A stretch of DNA of 64,000 nucleotides, from contig CM053251.1 of assembly GCA_028583405.1 (NCBI GenBank), forward strand, positions 7,382,602-7,446,601, given 5' to 3'. Source of the stretch: Pogonophryne albipinna (taxonomy: Eukaryota > Chordata > Actinopteri > Perciformes > Artedidraconidae). Both the position numbers and the translations under genes were made by a program. Below, piece after piece: positions 1-19,410 of this stretch (position 1 is its first letter; each line of letters begins with the position of its first letter). The notes under the pieces are model-generated. The model had not been told where the DNA came from. It did no database searches and worked only from the letters and a program-made list of their open reading frames with translations.

Positions 1-2000
1 GCACACTGTAATCCCTGGATAGTACATGGCTGTATTACTAGTGTGACCTATTCTTGGTCATCATAATTTCCTGAGTGTGTGTATGTGTGTGAGTAAGAGG
101 GAGAGGCAGAGGGAAGTGACAGCGTTCATGTGCATGAGTGTGTATTTGTGTGTGTGTGTGTGTGTGTGTCCAGTGATTGCCGGCACCCTTCAGCCATTTC
201 AGTTGAGATTTTTTTCTCTTTTTTTTTTTGACACCCAATGTCATGCAGAACAAACCGCCTATTGCTGACACCAGTGATTTCTTGTCTCCAGTGCTGAGAA
301 GTGTGTGTGGAGGCAAAACAGTTGGGTCTTACTGATGGAGACTTGGACATTTCTGTGATTAAGTGGTAATAGCCCGGGACGTGACAGGGAAACGGGGGAC
401 TTCATTGGTCACAGGGCAAGAAACCTGCACACCCCCGGTTGTATGGGGCTATTTTTGAGAGAGTATATAATTACTTTTAGAGTTTTGCTCCAAAACTCTC
501 TAAGCTGGCATTTAAACTGTTTGAAAAACTGTGTGAAAAAGCAAGAATACTCTGTTTTGCACACAGTATCATTGGTGAAGTGATTGACACACATGATCAA
601 CATTAGTGTTTAAAAGTAAAGAGGACTCTCATCTTTCCACCACCTTTGCCACGCCTGCCTTGAATTCCTATTGGCTTTACCCACTAATTGTGGTCTGAGT
701 TCCTATGGTATTGTTGCGTGCCTGTGGTTTGGGTTAAGGCCACGGTTATATTAAGACATGGGTATTTTACCATCTATTATAGAACACACACTATCAGCTC
801 AGATAATCAGGGTTGTCTGTAGTCTGATTTATGTGTGAGGTTTTTGGAGAGAGTGATGCACTGCTTAAGAAACCGAGAGTCTGAACCTAAATGTAAGACA
901 CAGATAGAAATAAACAATAATTAGAAGGTGATGTTTCTTTGGGAATATATATAATAGTTATTTGAGCACTGACAGACAGACCTCTCTGGTACTGGTGGCT
1001 CCTGGGTGAAATATATAAATGGTGTTATGGGGACATCTACTGGCTAATGTGAGAGCATGCACAATACACTATTCATTCCAAATATTTGGTAGAATTCCAA
1101 TTATATTGTTTTGTGTATTGTACCTGTGCCAAGAGATAGAAATTCCTTATTGCACCTTTTTAGTTATCGCATTACAATATTACTAATTTTAAACAGTTAT
1201 ACACCGTATTGGTTTAAATGGTGTAATGCCTTCCTCAAACTGCCACGATGAAGTTCCCTTTTTTATATTATTTTTTTGCAATTTCTGGTTAAATAACAAG
1301 CACATTTCAATTGATTTATTCCTCATCTAAAGGAAATATTCAGATCCTTCACTTAATGAATACAACTCACACCATTGTGTTAAAATACTCTGTGTAAAAG
1401 TCCTTCCTGACAAAATCCAAACACACATAAACATAGAAAATCATTATTAGCATAAATTCATCCATCCACAGAAAGTCTTTCGTATTGCTGGATTCTGATT
1501 ATTGATGCATTATTGTGTAAATCACTCAATTGTTGCAGTTGATGGGGTAGTTATAACTACTTCAAATACTGTTTTGTTGCTTGGAAAATTTACATCTGTT
1601 GGCAAATTAAGACTTCTCTTAACCTTTTGACAATAACCATTAAGTTATGTTTAATTGTGTTCTTTAAAAATGTCTGCCTCAAATGTAGTGGAGTAGAACT
1701 ATAGTGACACAAACTGAAAATACTACTAATAGTAAGTACGTAGTAAGTCCTTTTTTATATAAACAAGTGTCATGCACCAAAATGTGCCCATCCCATTTGG
1801 GCTTAAAAAAATCTACAAACAAACCACTTTAAGAACTGAATGATTAATTATATTTTTGTAGGGATCATTATGGATATACCACAGTGTGTCCATGTTAAAA
1901 ATAATAATAATACACACAAAAATAATGACATCTTAATTGGAGCCGTAATGGCAGTATCGCTGCTCCCTGACCCTAAAAAAATGAACGACACTGCACATGA
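1..2000. other. Upstream intergenic DNA without a recognised gene
   Basis: AT-rich unique-looking sequence. It holds a short TG run near 146-168 and a T-rich run near 211-230. No exon with a recognisable protein and no clear transposon end was seen. Short open frames here are not supported by any family resemblance. Confidence 0.5.
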
Positions 2001-2025
2001 CTACACAGCAAATCACAACGCGTGT

Positions 2026-2145
2026 GGCAGCCAATCAGATTTCAGGAAGCAAGCACCACTGTTTGACGAGCATTTATATTAGCCAATCAGAGTTTTACAA
2101 CAGGCCTAGAGTCCCGCCTTTAATCCTCTTGTAGCCAATTAGAAC
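2026..2145 (+). promoter_or_regulatory. Triple CCAAT-box promoter region of rheb
   Basis: Three CCAAT pentamers begin at 2031, 2083 and 2135, each preceded by AG (AGCCAAT). The spacing is exactly 52 nt twice, close to five helical turns. They lie about 290-395 bases upstream of the rheb start codon. AGCCAAT is the classic NF-Y core. That these boxes drive rheb is inferred from position; no TATA box is evident. Confidence 0.55.
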
Positions 2146-2425
2146 AGAGCAGTGATTACGTATTCATTACATTGCAAAGGGGAGTGACGCAGTTATTGTA
2201 AATCTACAGATACTCCATGCTTTTTTTCACATGAACAGATAAACATAATTTTCCCAAGCTTTGGAATTTCAAATCTTTCTAAAAAAAATAGCAAAGAAGA
2301 GTGATTCCTGCTGTCATCTGAAAGGCTGTATGCCGAATCTCTGCAGCCTTTACATTTGGATGCCATTCTGGTTGGAGGTTGCGGCACACCACCCCGAGGA
2401 CTAGATGCGATAACCAGGACGAGAT

Positions 2426-7866
<5,441 letters not shown>

Positions 7867-8567
7867 AGCCGCCCAATCAACACACAGGACACTGCACTGG
7901 GATATCCCGTTACTTGAAGGCTAGCTGCCAGTTCTTCACCACCTCAGCTGACTCCACCCCTCCAGGGTCCTAAATATCCAATACTGTCTATTTATGGCTC
8001 TGATTCCACTGTTATTTATCAGTATCTCCTATTCCCTTTTGTCATCCTGGTTTTTCTTTGTGTGTTAGAAAAAGAAAAAAAAAAGGACGAGTGGTGGTTC
8101 CCTCGTCTCCCACAGTCCACCCCTCCTCCATGTCTGTGTTTGACACTGATGCAAAACACAGAGCTTCATTAGGGTGTATCAGAACAAATGTTTTCCTGTG
8201 CTCGGTAATAACGACTACCGTAACTATGGCCAGAGATAGTAGTGGCTTGATGCATCTTAGCTCCTCATTATGCTGCTCCCATATAGGCAACGAGTCCTTC
8301 TCTGTTTAAATAGCAAGAGATAAGACAAATGTCATGTCTGCCATGCATACGCTCTGGAAACGAATAAGAAAACGTGGACGTTTCTTCTGATACATCCCCG
8401 GCTGTCCTCCAATATAAACAGCTCTTTTTCTACTTCATCTCCACGCAGTACCCACTTCTCTGTCCCTCAGTTTGTTTGCATAGCGGTTACTGTCAGCCAA
8501 AAAAAATCTGCATCCATTTTCTAATGTTGAAAATGTTGTACAAATGTTTTTGATTGTAATCATTAAA
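7867..8567 (+). other. rheb: rheb 3' UTR with ATTAAA poly(A) signal
   Basis: Non-coding sequence after the TAG stop, leading to ATTAAA at 8562-8567, a common variant poly(A) signal. A GT-rich stretch follows within about 40 bases. The UTR end is inferred from this hexamer. Confidence 0.55.
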
Positions 8568-8589
8568 AGGAAAAAGTGATTATGTACTG

Positions 8590-9059
8590 CAGGGTTGAGT
8601 GTGGATTATTATTTTGTCCCCTGGGAGGCAGGGAAGGTTTGTTTTATAAGCAACATTTAAAAGAAACATGTTTAAAGAGACGGTAATATAATATACAACA
8701 CTAAAAAAAGAGTAGAAAATACAAAATTATACAACAAAGATATATCTAAATAGAAGATGAAACGGAACTAAAAAAGTGAAAAAAATAAGAGTTGAAAATA
8801 AAAATCTAATCAAACACTGTTAAAGGGTCAATTTACAGCTAAACAATATTATCTACCTTTCTAATGGTGCAGTTATTTGAGGAGAGCTCAGGATGCAGGG
8901 TAGATTATTATGTTTTTAAGATTTAGTAAAAGTAAGCAATGCAGAAAATCTAAAATATTGTATTTATTGAAACTTGATTGTGCCAACTAAATATGTGTTG
9001 CTCGTCTTTTTAACAGTTAGAATTCAATGTAATAGTAGACTTCCAATGCTCATTATATC
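8590..9059. other. Intergenic DNA, nothing recognised
   Basis: A-rich sequence with no exon-like reading frame and no transposon end that I can identify. Confidence 0.5.
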
Positions 9060-9096
9060 ACAGCTAAGGGGCGTGGTTACAACCCCCCTTAGCTGT
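9060..9096. repeat. Perfect hairpin interrupted near its edge by a hAT insertion
   Basis: ACAGCTAAGGGG (9060-9071) is the exact reverse complement of CCCCTTAGCTGT (9085-9096), with a 13-base loop. The outer hAT element starts six bases further on. The hairpin may belong to an older element whose other part resumes after 12793, but that is inference. Confidence 0.6.
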
Positions 9097-9248
9097 TAGT
9101 TCAGGGGTAGCCAACACGGTGCCCGCGGGCACTTAGTCGCCCGCAGGGGCAACGTGAGTCGCCTGCCAGGCATGTTCTAAAACTAGCTCGCCAAGCAAAT
9201 CCAAAATGTATAAAATACACAAAACAAAAACAAACATAATCTACCCTA

Positions 9249-11665
9249 CAGGGGCGGATCTAGAAAAATATTCATGGGGTGGCAAGAGGGTGGCAGGAGA
9301 ATTTCAGGGGTGGCATCCCCTGGCAGAATTATATTATGCTGATTTAATCACAGTCATATCAATTAATGTTAACTTGGAAAGCCACAATATTGATATTTTA
9401 ACTGAATAACATTTGGTGACATTATTGTGGCACATCAGTAAAGCCTTACATATAAATATATAAGGTGGCAGACATAATTGAATGCATTTTAACTGAACAA
9501 TAACTGAATGAGTTTGACTCTTAGACCAGCAGGGGTACCCGGTGGCAACTGGTCATTAGGGGCAGCCCCACCTAGTGTCAGCAGAAAGTATTACAAATAA
9601 TGATTACAAAAAAATGCAAAGAAATGCAAAAAAACCTGATTTGTCTGTACATTGCTGTTTTAGTCTGTGTTCTTCTAATTAGTGTCTACAGTGTGTGCCT
9701 ATTGAGCCGTTTTGAGCCATGTGGGACAAAACCCGATCATGCCCCTCCCTCTCACTGTCTAAGTCAATGGTGACAGTAAAAACTACACTGCGCATGCTCA
9801 GAGTATTTTTCAATGTAATGTGTGTGGCAAACAAATAATGACCATAGGGGCACTGAGCTGCCATCCCCACCATACGTCATCTCACATAATTCAGAGCTAA
9901 TTGGCTGTAAGTACGTGTGCCGCGAAAAGTGTGTGAAGAGGAGACGAGAGAGCTGCAGTGAGGCGTCCTAAAACCCGGAAAGTAAGCTGCGCATGGCTTC
10001 CCTCCACAAAAAAGCAATGAGATTTCTCCATAGGATTTTAGAAAATAGCTTGAAATAAGATCTGTGGGAAACGTACCTGTTAGATAAATGCACGTTTTGT
10101 TCAGCCGGATAATATCCACATGTCTACCCTACTTTTATAATTTTCTAATCATAAATCTATCGATTAGATTAGATTTATGATAGACTTTTGAAACTACAAG
10201 AAGATAAGGAGGACTTTTCCAAAAAAGTAATAGAGATTTTTGTCCAGAAGGATAGGCAAATGGACTTAATCTTCAAGTCAAGGTAAGACCACAATTGTAT
10301 TGAAAATGGGATCTTACTAAGAGAGAACAATTCAATATTTAAATGATAAAATTACATTTTTTGGGTATCCTTTTGTTGAACTGTCTGTTTAAAATTAATC
10401 GAAGCATCAGACTAAAAAAGCTTTTGAAAATAATATTATATTTTGATTTAGGTCAAAATATAATATTTGTAAACCTGAAGAGTCAGAGCCTCACCAGCCA
10501 TGAGCCTCACTGCAGAAGCTTATATATAGACATCTACGTGTTTTGTGCCCCACCACTTTTGTACATATAAAAACGCAACTGGGGTACCAAATCTATGCAG
10601 ACTGCTGCATTAAGTACATTAATCATCTCGTCGATGTTTGTCTAAGTTAATATGATACTATTAACAATCATATTATTCCTATCAGCTGTCAATCACTGTT
10701 ATGATTCACATATTCAGTGTTATTATTAAATAAACTATATTTTTTGGAGGAGTTAATGATGAATGTTCCTCAAGATGCTTGCTCACCCTCCTTCAAATTT
10801 GAAAGACAAGTAATTACTATCATAAATCAAAAGATTCAAAAGAACAGTTCAGCGCCCCACGACTTCACTGCAAACAGTTACAACCTTGACTTTACATCAG
10901 AAAGAACAAACATTAAAGAAGTGACTAACTGCATCAGTTAGGGTTAAAAAATGTGTATTCAGCTAAAACATAGACATCGCTGCAGTTATTATCCAGTGGA
11001 AAGTCCCTACTGGTTAAATCAAAGTGGTTACTTTTTTTTGGCTGGGCAGTGTAGTTTTACACAATGTCTTATTTTACGTTATCAGGACATGAAACTGTTT
11101 TTGGGGGGCAGACCCCCTCAAAGAAAAAATATATATACACACATACAAGGTCATCATCTTAACAGTTTATTATGCTCATCGAGTCATCCGTGAGCAGAGC
11201 ATCAAGTTGGCATGTCTATTACAGCTGAATGCGGCGATTACCATCTTGTTCAGCAAAACGCCTCACAAACTGAGTAAGATCAACAGCTTTAGTGCGTTTT
11301 GATTCAATGCTGAGTACAGCCAAACTTGACAGTCTCTTCTCTGTCATTGTAGACCGCAAATACCTAATTCCTTCCGTCTGCTTGGATCTGAAATGCTTCT
11401 CGTTCTGCGCTGTCCCCCGTTCAAATGAAATCGCCGCCAATCATATTTCCATGCTCGCGCCAGGTCCGGGGGAGGGGTTACAAGACTCGCGTCTTGTGCT
11501 GCATTCACTTGCACTCAAACATTAGAGATTTTCTCTCATAAATGTCCGATGAGCCACAACTTTTCTTTCAAAACAAAGCTGCCAACTGGGGTGGCAACTA
11601 GGGTGGCAAGGCATTATTCTGAGGTGGCAGCTGCCACCCCGTGCCACCCCGTAGAACCGCCACTG
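9249..11665. mobile_element. Inner hAT-type transposon nested in the outer one
   Basis: The left end is CAGGGGCGGATCTAG (9249-9263). The right end reads CAGTGGCGGTTCTAC on the opposite strand (to 11665). The flanking 8 bases are identical, CTACCCTA at 9241-9248 and 11666-11673, a perfect hAT-type target-site duplication. Length is 2417 bases. It contains the decayed 3' end of a hAT transposase on the minus strand (11219-11440). Several short G/C-rich GTGGC runs lie just inside both ends. It must have inserted after the outer element. Confidence 0.9.
11219..11440 (-). pseudogene. hAT transposase C-terminal fragment
   Basis: On the minus strand the frame contains RYLRSTMTEKRLSSLAVLSI followed by an acidic and basic stretch ending in VRRFAEQDGNRRIQL. 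The pattern 'S-T-M-x-x-x-R-L-x-x-L-x-x-L-S-I-E' followed by '...F-x-x-x' and basic residues is the hAT C-terminal dimerisation region as seen in vertebrate hAT and ZMYM1-like proteins. The catalytic DDE part was not found upstream on that strand, so this is a remnant of the transposase that once mobilised the inner element. Only about 60-70 residues remain. Confidence 0.7.
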
Positions 11666-12785
11666 CTACCCTATGCATAAACGAAACCTAAATCATAGCG
11701 AACTCTATCTACTTACTACAACTCTATAACACCCCTCCCCCACCCCCACAATGAATATCGACCAATCACGTTCTTGCTTGATTTACGGGACCAGCGTTGC
11801 AGTCATGAAGAAAAGCAATGTAGCACCTCCCCGCTGATTTTCCTTCTGGCAGAATCTACACAACACATCAGCCCCATTGAACAGCCTATCGTGCCAGCCT
11901 ATACAACACATGTGGGGCAGAGTTTTACTGTGTGTATTGCAACTTGCTTATATATTTATTGTACTTGACGCACACACACACGCATGACGTAATTTCCACT
12001 GGGAACAGGGGGGACATGTCCCCCGCACTTTTCGAAATCCCGTTTGTGTCCCCACACTTTACAAAAATGTTTTTTGTTTTTTTTAACGCAAGCCGTCATC
12101 GCCACGGAGGAGCACACAGCCTCTGTGAGCGAGCGAGACAGAGAGAGAGCGAGCGAACTAGGGAGAGAGAGAGAGCTAGGGAGAGCACACCTTTATCTAT
12201 TTAATATAGATAAAGTAAGAAATCATTCCAATGTGTACTGCAGTAAAAAAAAACAGTTTAAAAGGGGAGTGATTAGTAAAATATGCATAAAGAAAAAGAA
12301 AGAATGCTAACTAGGTAACATAAGATAAGAATAAACAAGTTTAAATGATTTGTTATTGGTTGTGATCATATTCTAAAGATGTTTGGATTATTGAAAAGTA
12401 TACAGCTCCCTTTCATCTGAGTGTTGAGAGCTGTATCCACAAATTCATGTTGGGCTCAAAGTGCACCAGATTGATGCATTTCACTTCAACATTTTAAAAA
12501 AAACTTCCATGCATGCCCCCGGACCCCCCTAGAGGCGGTGAGGTCCACCCCCAAATAAAGCAGGTTAAATTAATTAAATTGCAAACATTTTTCTTTTAGT
12601 AAACATTGCAAACGGGTCCCACAGACCCAAACAGCACACAAAGGTTAAAGGTCAGCATATAATAATGTTAAAATGTGCTAAATATATACACTGCAAAAAA
12701 CAAAAAAAAGAGGAGTAAAAGTAGCCCTTGACTTGTTTTATTTTTTGAAAGTAGCCCTCATCCTAAAAAAGGTTGGTGACCCCTG

Positions 12786-13640
12786 TGTTAGTTAGTTAGT
12801 TAGTTTCGTAACGGACGTAACAGTAACGGTTGTAGCTTTTCTCAGACGCGGAGGGATACTGACTTGTTGTGAAAAGTAACTATAATTCTACCCGTGGTAT
12901 ACGCTCATTATATCACGGAAGAACCAATCAGATTGCTTGATTTGACTTGTCCGTTTTATAAAATACGATTTGATGCGCTCCTATATCAGTGGTTAATATA
13001 AAGACAAAAGGTGGTACTTTCTCTGAATGTGTTTTACTGTTGAGAGTGATGGATTATTAATTTGCCTAAATTTTTAAGCAGAGAATTTTGAATGACTATT
13101 TTCTTTGGTCTGCTCCTCTCACTTGTGGGCGGGGCTCAGATAGAAAAAGGTGATGTCATGTTCCTCAGAGCACCAGTAAGGAGAAAGCAATAATAAAATC
13201 TGAATCTGGCGACAGCTGGTGGGATGTTTGCTCACTGTCAATGCAATCTGATCCAACTACACCCTGACAGCCCTGGCGAACCAGATTTAGTTTTCCTCTT
13301 CATAAATGACTCCTAAGGGGGTCATTTCTCACTTAAAGACGTTTTTCAGCGAACATTAAATGTAAAATGTTTTTAAAAAGGAATAAGGTGAAAGGCCGTT
13401 GAAAATCCTTGAGAGCTGGTGAGAAATATTTCCATCTTTGATAGGTGTCTAACAAAGATTAATGCGTTTGAGCACTTTTTTAAGGACGCTTAAGAAAAGA
13501 CCACTACAAAAACACAACCTGATAAAAATAAAACTCATGCCTTAACAGGAACCGTTTAACTTCAGAAGGTAATATTAGCAGGTAGACTTTGTATTTGACT
13601 TCCAATATAATTACAAAATGTTATAGATTTCCAGGCATAA
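12786..13640. other. Intergenic DNA flanking the transposon nest
   Basis: Starts with the GTTA repeat, then moderately GC-rich sequence to about 13010. The run GCTCATTATATCAC occurs at both 9049 and 12903, on the two sides of the nest, so a further repeat may surround it. No gene was recognised. Confidence 0.4.
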
Positions 13641-13669
13641 CAATGACAAAATGATCCTTGTCAAACATG

Positions 13670-13675
13670 TTTATT
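13670..13675 (-). terminator. AATAAA poly(A) signal of the Ly6 gene
   Basis: TTTATT on the plus strand is AATAAA on the minus strand, about 150 bases after the stop codon of the Ly6-type gene. Placement supports a short 3' UTR. Confidence 0.7.
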
Positions 13676-13825
13676 TTTCAAGGGAACAGGTTGATAGAAC
13701 ACATTTTGTTCTTCTCAAAGTAGCCGCTTTGAACCCATACATGCATTCACACCTTGGAGCAACTTTCAGCTGTTGGCAGGATTCACTGCCTTTAGGTGCC
13801 TTGCTCAAAGCCAAACATTACATTT

Positions 13826-14833
13826 TTATAAGGTGTTGCACATGTCTTCGATACAGCAGTTGATATTGATATAGGCGTTCATCTTCAGCATTTCACAGTC
13901 TCCAAGAGCCATGCATTTCTGGTATTGGCCATCTAAAAAAGGGGAAAAGGTTTTAATGAAAAGCGTTTACTTTATTATATAAGAAGCACCGCACTGTGGA
14001 AGAGCCAATGCACTTTGATATATTTACATAATGTCCAAACATTTTACAAACTGTTTCAGTTAATTGACATGCAACTGACTACATGTTACAATGGAGTCAC
14101 AAGAGGCCTTAAGCTATTTTCTAAATTCATTAGTATCACCACCACCATGACCCTCTGATTTGTATACAGTGGTGTTCTCGTCCAACTTGACTATGATTCA
14201 CAGCAAAGATAATATTCACATGTTATATTGGTTAATGTACTGAGTCCATGTACTTGTTATTGATAGAAGAGTTTCAGCGTGTTGAAACACTCACGTGGGG
14301 GTGTGAGGAAGCTGGCAGCAGCGCAGGCATCCTTCCCTGGTTTACACGTCTCTACACTGAGATCACAGGTTCCTCCGGCCTGTTTGGAGACACAGCGGTG
14401 GCAGTCAAGAGTCTCACCTAAAAAAAAAAAAGGACATAAGCAATATTTCAAGTGTTTCTGATTTGTTTCTCTAATAATTCTGTGAATGTGTTTACTGTAT
14501 GAATACTAGCCCAATGAGCAAGTGGAATGAAATGGATTGAAAAGGTCATTAGTAAGGTTTAATCTACTTAGATGTTAAATGTGTGTGAAGCCTCAGGTAG
14601 ATACTGTGCTCTCACATGTAATCATTTCATTTCTTAGATATGACTCCTATAAACTGCTACTAAGTGTCTGACAGGTCTGCTGAGATTGTTTCTGTACAGT
14701 AAAGAGAAAAGGAGAAAGCAGACGTCTCTGTTGCACAGCAGCAGGGCTTGTGTTTATTCAGTGGAGAATGAGTGACAGACGCACCAGCTGTAAACAGCAG
14801 AGCGACGGTTAAAGCCAACACCAAGAACTTCAT
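13826..14833 (-). CDS. Small secreted Ly6/uPAR-domain (three-finger) protein, complete
   Basis: Three coding exons on the minus strand: 14833-14785, 14417-14295, 13932-13826. Joined they give 92 residues. Residues 1-17 (MKFLVLALTVALLFTAG) are a signal peptide. The mature part starts ETLDCHRC and has ten cysteines at 22, 25, 34, 41, 48, 64, 70, 83, 84 and 89. The terminal pattern CC-x4-C-N (residues 83-90) is diagnostic of the Ly6/uPAR fold. The protein ends two residues after Cys-Asn, so there is no GPI-anchor tail and it should be secreted. Donors are GTGCGT and GTGAGT and acceptors are TTTTTTAG. A 5' UTR part (14853-14834) follows acceptor TTCAACAG, and a non-coding first exon ends with donor GTATGC at 15170. 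The family includes CD59, Ly6 and PLAUR-like proteins, used in adhesion, complement control or receptor modulation. The exact orthologue and role are not clear. Confidence 0.88.
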
Positions 14834-15169
14834 TGTTCTGTTCAATACTGCAGCTGTTGAAAAATAAAGCACAGATTTGATTATGTATACAGTACCTGCA
14901 GTACTCTGGATATTATGGCATTTGCATTGACATTATTCCTCCTGTAAGTCTTTTTATTGTGAGTGTATCTCATGATTTAAGGAACTGATTTAAAATATAT
15001 ACATAAATAGAATTCGGTGCAATGACAGGTGCGTTAGCATGCATGCACAGAGTCATTAAATAATAGCAAAACATGTATAATCAATATTGAATGTATATGA
15101 TCTGTTATGAAAAACATTTCAAAGTGTCATAAATAACAAACAAAAAAGGTTTAATTTAAGTGTGCATAC

Positions 15170-15240
15170 CTTGCTGATTCTTCTGTCTCGGTCTCTGCCA
15201 AATACTGAGATGTATTCATCCACTCTACCTCTTTTTATAC
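15170..15240 (-). promoter_or_regulatory. TATA box and non-coding first exon of the Ly6 gene
   Basis: On the minus strand TATAAAAA (15239-15232) lies about 30 bases before a likely start site near 15205. The short first exon ends at 15170 before GTATGC. Its splicing to the acceptor at 14853 is inferred. A canonical TATA box suggests tissue-specific, strongly induced expression. Confidence 0.6.
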
Positions 15241-15259
15241 TCTTGGTCCCATTAACTGG

Positions 15260-16660
15260 TGTTTCTCTGTTAAGTCTATATGCTTAGTAACTCACCCCGC
15301 CTGGTACACTGTGTTCAGAGGTTAAAGTTTGCAAATGCACAGATTCCCGCATTGTGCAAGAGCCGTCCACCCTTTGTCTACTTCTGTCATTTATGAGTCT
15401 TTCGCAAACATTAATATCTGCATTTGTCAGAGGTGCAGAGTTAGCTGTATTCAAACCTTAGGAGGACAGGAGGATATTATTGAAGGGCACAGTATGTTTG
15501 CTTTAGGTGGATTATGTCTGACCTATATGAGGTGTAATGCCTGCAGCTCGGTGCTCTCACTAACCTCGGCTTCAGACTCGTGAATTGCCTCTATGCAAAG
15601 CCTGAATGGACTTGAATAGCACTAATGGAAGAAGATGAAAGACTGGCACTCCTGCTGAACTGTTAAACATTTGAAATAAATGTCTCTAACTATTGGAGAG
15701 ATGCTTCATAAAAGAAGTTTTTTCTTTGGTGCTAAAGAAATGTGAACTCAATGTTCCTACGTACCTCCAATCCACCAGTGTCTGGGTGAAAAACGCAGCA
15801 AATTATTTTCAAAAATATGTTTAAAATCTATTATATCATATCTCTTTTTGATGAATTTCTTTTAAAGAAAAGAGGCCTACACATGAACAAACAAACTAAC
15901 ATATTTTTATTTTTGAGTGAAATACTCACAACCAACACACTTACCCATTTTATGGCCTTGATTGACAGCTTTAATGTGAAAACCAAACCTTGTTGGACTT
16001 TCTAATCTCAAAAGACCCATTCGAGTGCACTGAATCATTTGAATGTGTGTGTTTTATTTGCTCTCTATGCCACTTTAGAAAGAGAGAGGGGGCTGAAATC
16101 GTGCAGTACATGAAAGACAGGTTTTTATCTGTTTTGTATCCTGCTCCACCTGTCTTACCTTAAAAACTGCTGCTCTTTGATGCTTTAACGGTGGGAAATT
16201 GTCATGGGTCAAGGTCTAAAGTATCCAGGGATTGTGCCTGGATCAGCAGAGAAACACAACAGAGAGTGAGCTGGAAGAAAAGCTGGAGGAAAATCTGTTT
16301 CGGAGTATCAGATCTGCTGCCATCAAAACTCAGACATTAACTAGGACCACACCTTTTTACATTTTCCCAGTTACTCACACAAGTTATCAGAAGGTGGATT
16401 TTCTTATGTGCACTTTGTCCTTCCACCTCTGATTTCACTTCTTTGTTTGTTTTCCTACCACCACCCAAATAATATTCTGCAACATCACTTCCAAAGCCCA
16501 ATCATAGCAGAATCTCTCCCCTTCTATTGTTTGGTCCAACCCAAAGAGCCAAACTACAATATCAGCAGTGGCGCATGTATGGGAAACTGTCCATGTGGCA
16601 AAATGTCTAAACCCCCCATTGTTGTGCTTTTGTTGCCTCTGCCTCGCGATACCGCCACAC
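15260..16660. other. Intergenic DNA between the divergent Ly6 and crygn promoters
   Basis: About 1.4 kb separate two genes that are transcribed away from each other. No exon or clear repeat was seen. It presumably holds the control elements of both genes, but none can be named from sequence alone. Confidence 0.4.
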
Positions 16661-16671
16661 TCCCTGTTGTC

Positions 16672-16681
16672 CATATATATC
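16672..16681 (+). promoter_or_regulatory. crygn: Probable TATA box of the gamma-N crystallin gene
   Basis: CATATATATC about 62-71 bases before the start codon. Crystallin genes of this superfamily usually have a TATA box and a very short leader, which fits the spacing. Confidence 0.55.
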
Positions 16682-16742
16682 TGGGAGGCCAAATTGTTCC
16701 ACTTAGACTTTGTGACTAGTTTGGAACAGCTAACAGTGGAAA

Positions 16743-18770
<2,028 letters not shown>

Positions 18771-18880
18771 AAGCCCCTCACAGTCACAGGCAATGTGTCT
18801 GCGAGCGTCAGATCATCAACTGAGGAAAAACACACCCCACTGTCAAGTAATCCCATGCTGACTCTGTGGGGCAGTAAAAT

Positions 18881-18886
18881 AATAAA
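18881..18886 (+). terminator. crygn: AATAAA poly(A) signal of crygn
   Basis: AATAAA about 110 bases after the TAA stop, followed by a T-rich stretch within about 40 bases. A short 3' UTR is typical of crystallin genes. Confidence 0.75.
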
Positions 18887-19214
18887 AGATGAAGAAAATG
18901 TTTGACATTGCTTGTTCCTTTTTTATTTTTGTACTGAATTATTCAAAGGTTGTAATAGTGATCTGACACTATCGTCAATCTTATTTCCATTTTTTCCCTG
19001 TTTGAAACTCTTCACTTAACTACCACACTACAGTGTAGAAATGGCTGCAGGCTATGACTCAGGTAATTGCTGCCTCTTATACACCATAACTACACAACTA
19101 ATGGAGCCATTACCAAGTTAAATGAGATACTCTGAATACCACTGAACACAGATTAATAGAAAGCTATAGTGGCATTTTAAACATTCAGAAGGGAAATAAA
19201 ATGTTTTTTTAATG

Positions 19215-19410
19215 CTAAAACTAAAATGTTACATGTTAGACGCTTTTATCGACTTACATACTCAATACTGTGGGCAATCCCCACAGGAGCAATTTGGGGT
19301 GAAGTGTCTTGCCCAGGGACATAATGATATGCTGACTGCAGTGGGGTTTGAACCTGTGCTCCCCTGCTCCGAACACCAACGTACTAGTCCACTATGCCAC
19401 AAACTCTTTC
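19215..19410. repeat. Old dispersed fish repeat fragment
   Basis: It carries GACGCTTTTATCGACTTACA, then GGTGAAGTGTCTTGCCCAGG, GACATAATGATATG and GGGTTTGAACCTGTG, and ends with GTCCACTATGCCACA. These phrases in this order are typical of a very common teleost interspersed repeat. The class is not certain. Confidence 0.45.

Larger units (their letters stand above)
9102..12785. mobile_element. Outer hAT-type DNA transposon, non-autonomous, itself interrupted
   Basis: The left end is CAGGGGTAGCCAACACGGTG (9102-9121) and the right end is GGTTGGTGACCCCTG (12771-12785). Read on the opposite strand the right end is CAGGGGTCACCAACC, so the terminal inverted repeats match well. The 8 bases on each side are identical, TGTTAGTT (9094-9101 and 12786-12793). 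An 8-bp duplication with CAG...CTG ends is the hallmark of the hAT superfamily. Without the inner insertion the element would be about 1.26 kb. Near 12000-12550 there is further transposon-like sequence (C/G-runs around a GACATGTC core and GA-rich runs) that I cannot bound. No transposase of its own was recognised. The right flank is GTTA-repetitive, which slightly weakens the duplication. Confidence 0.85.

Noticed and set aside
1940..1975. Match to the U4 snRNA 5' end (TGGCAGTATCG)
   Set aside because: Only 11 bases agree and the following U4 sequence and structure are missing, so chance is likely.
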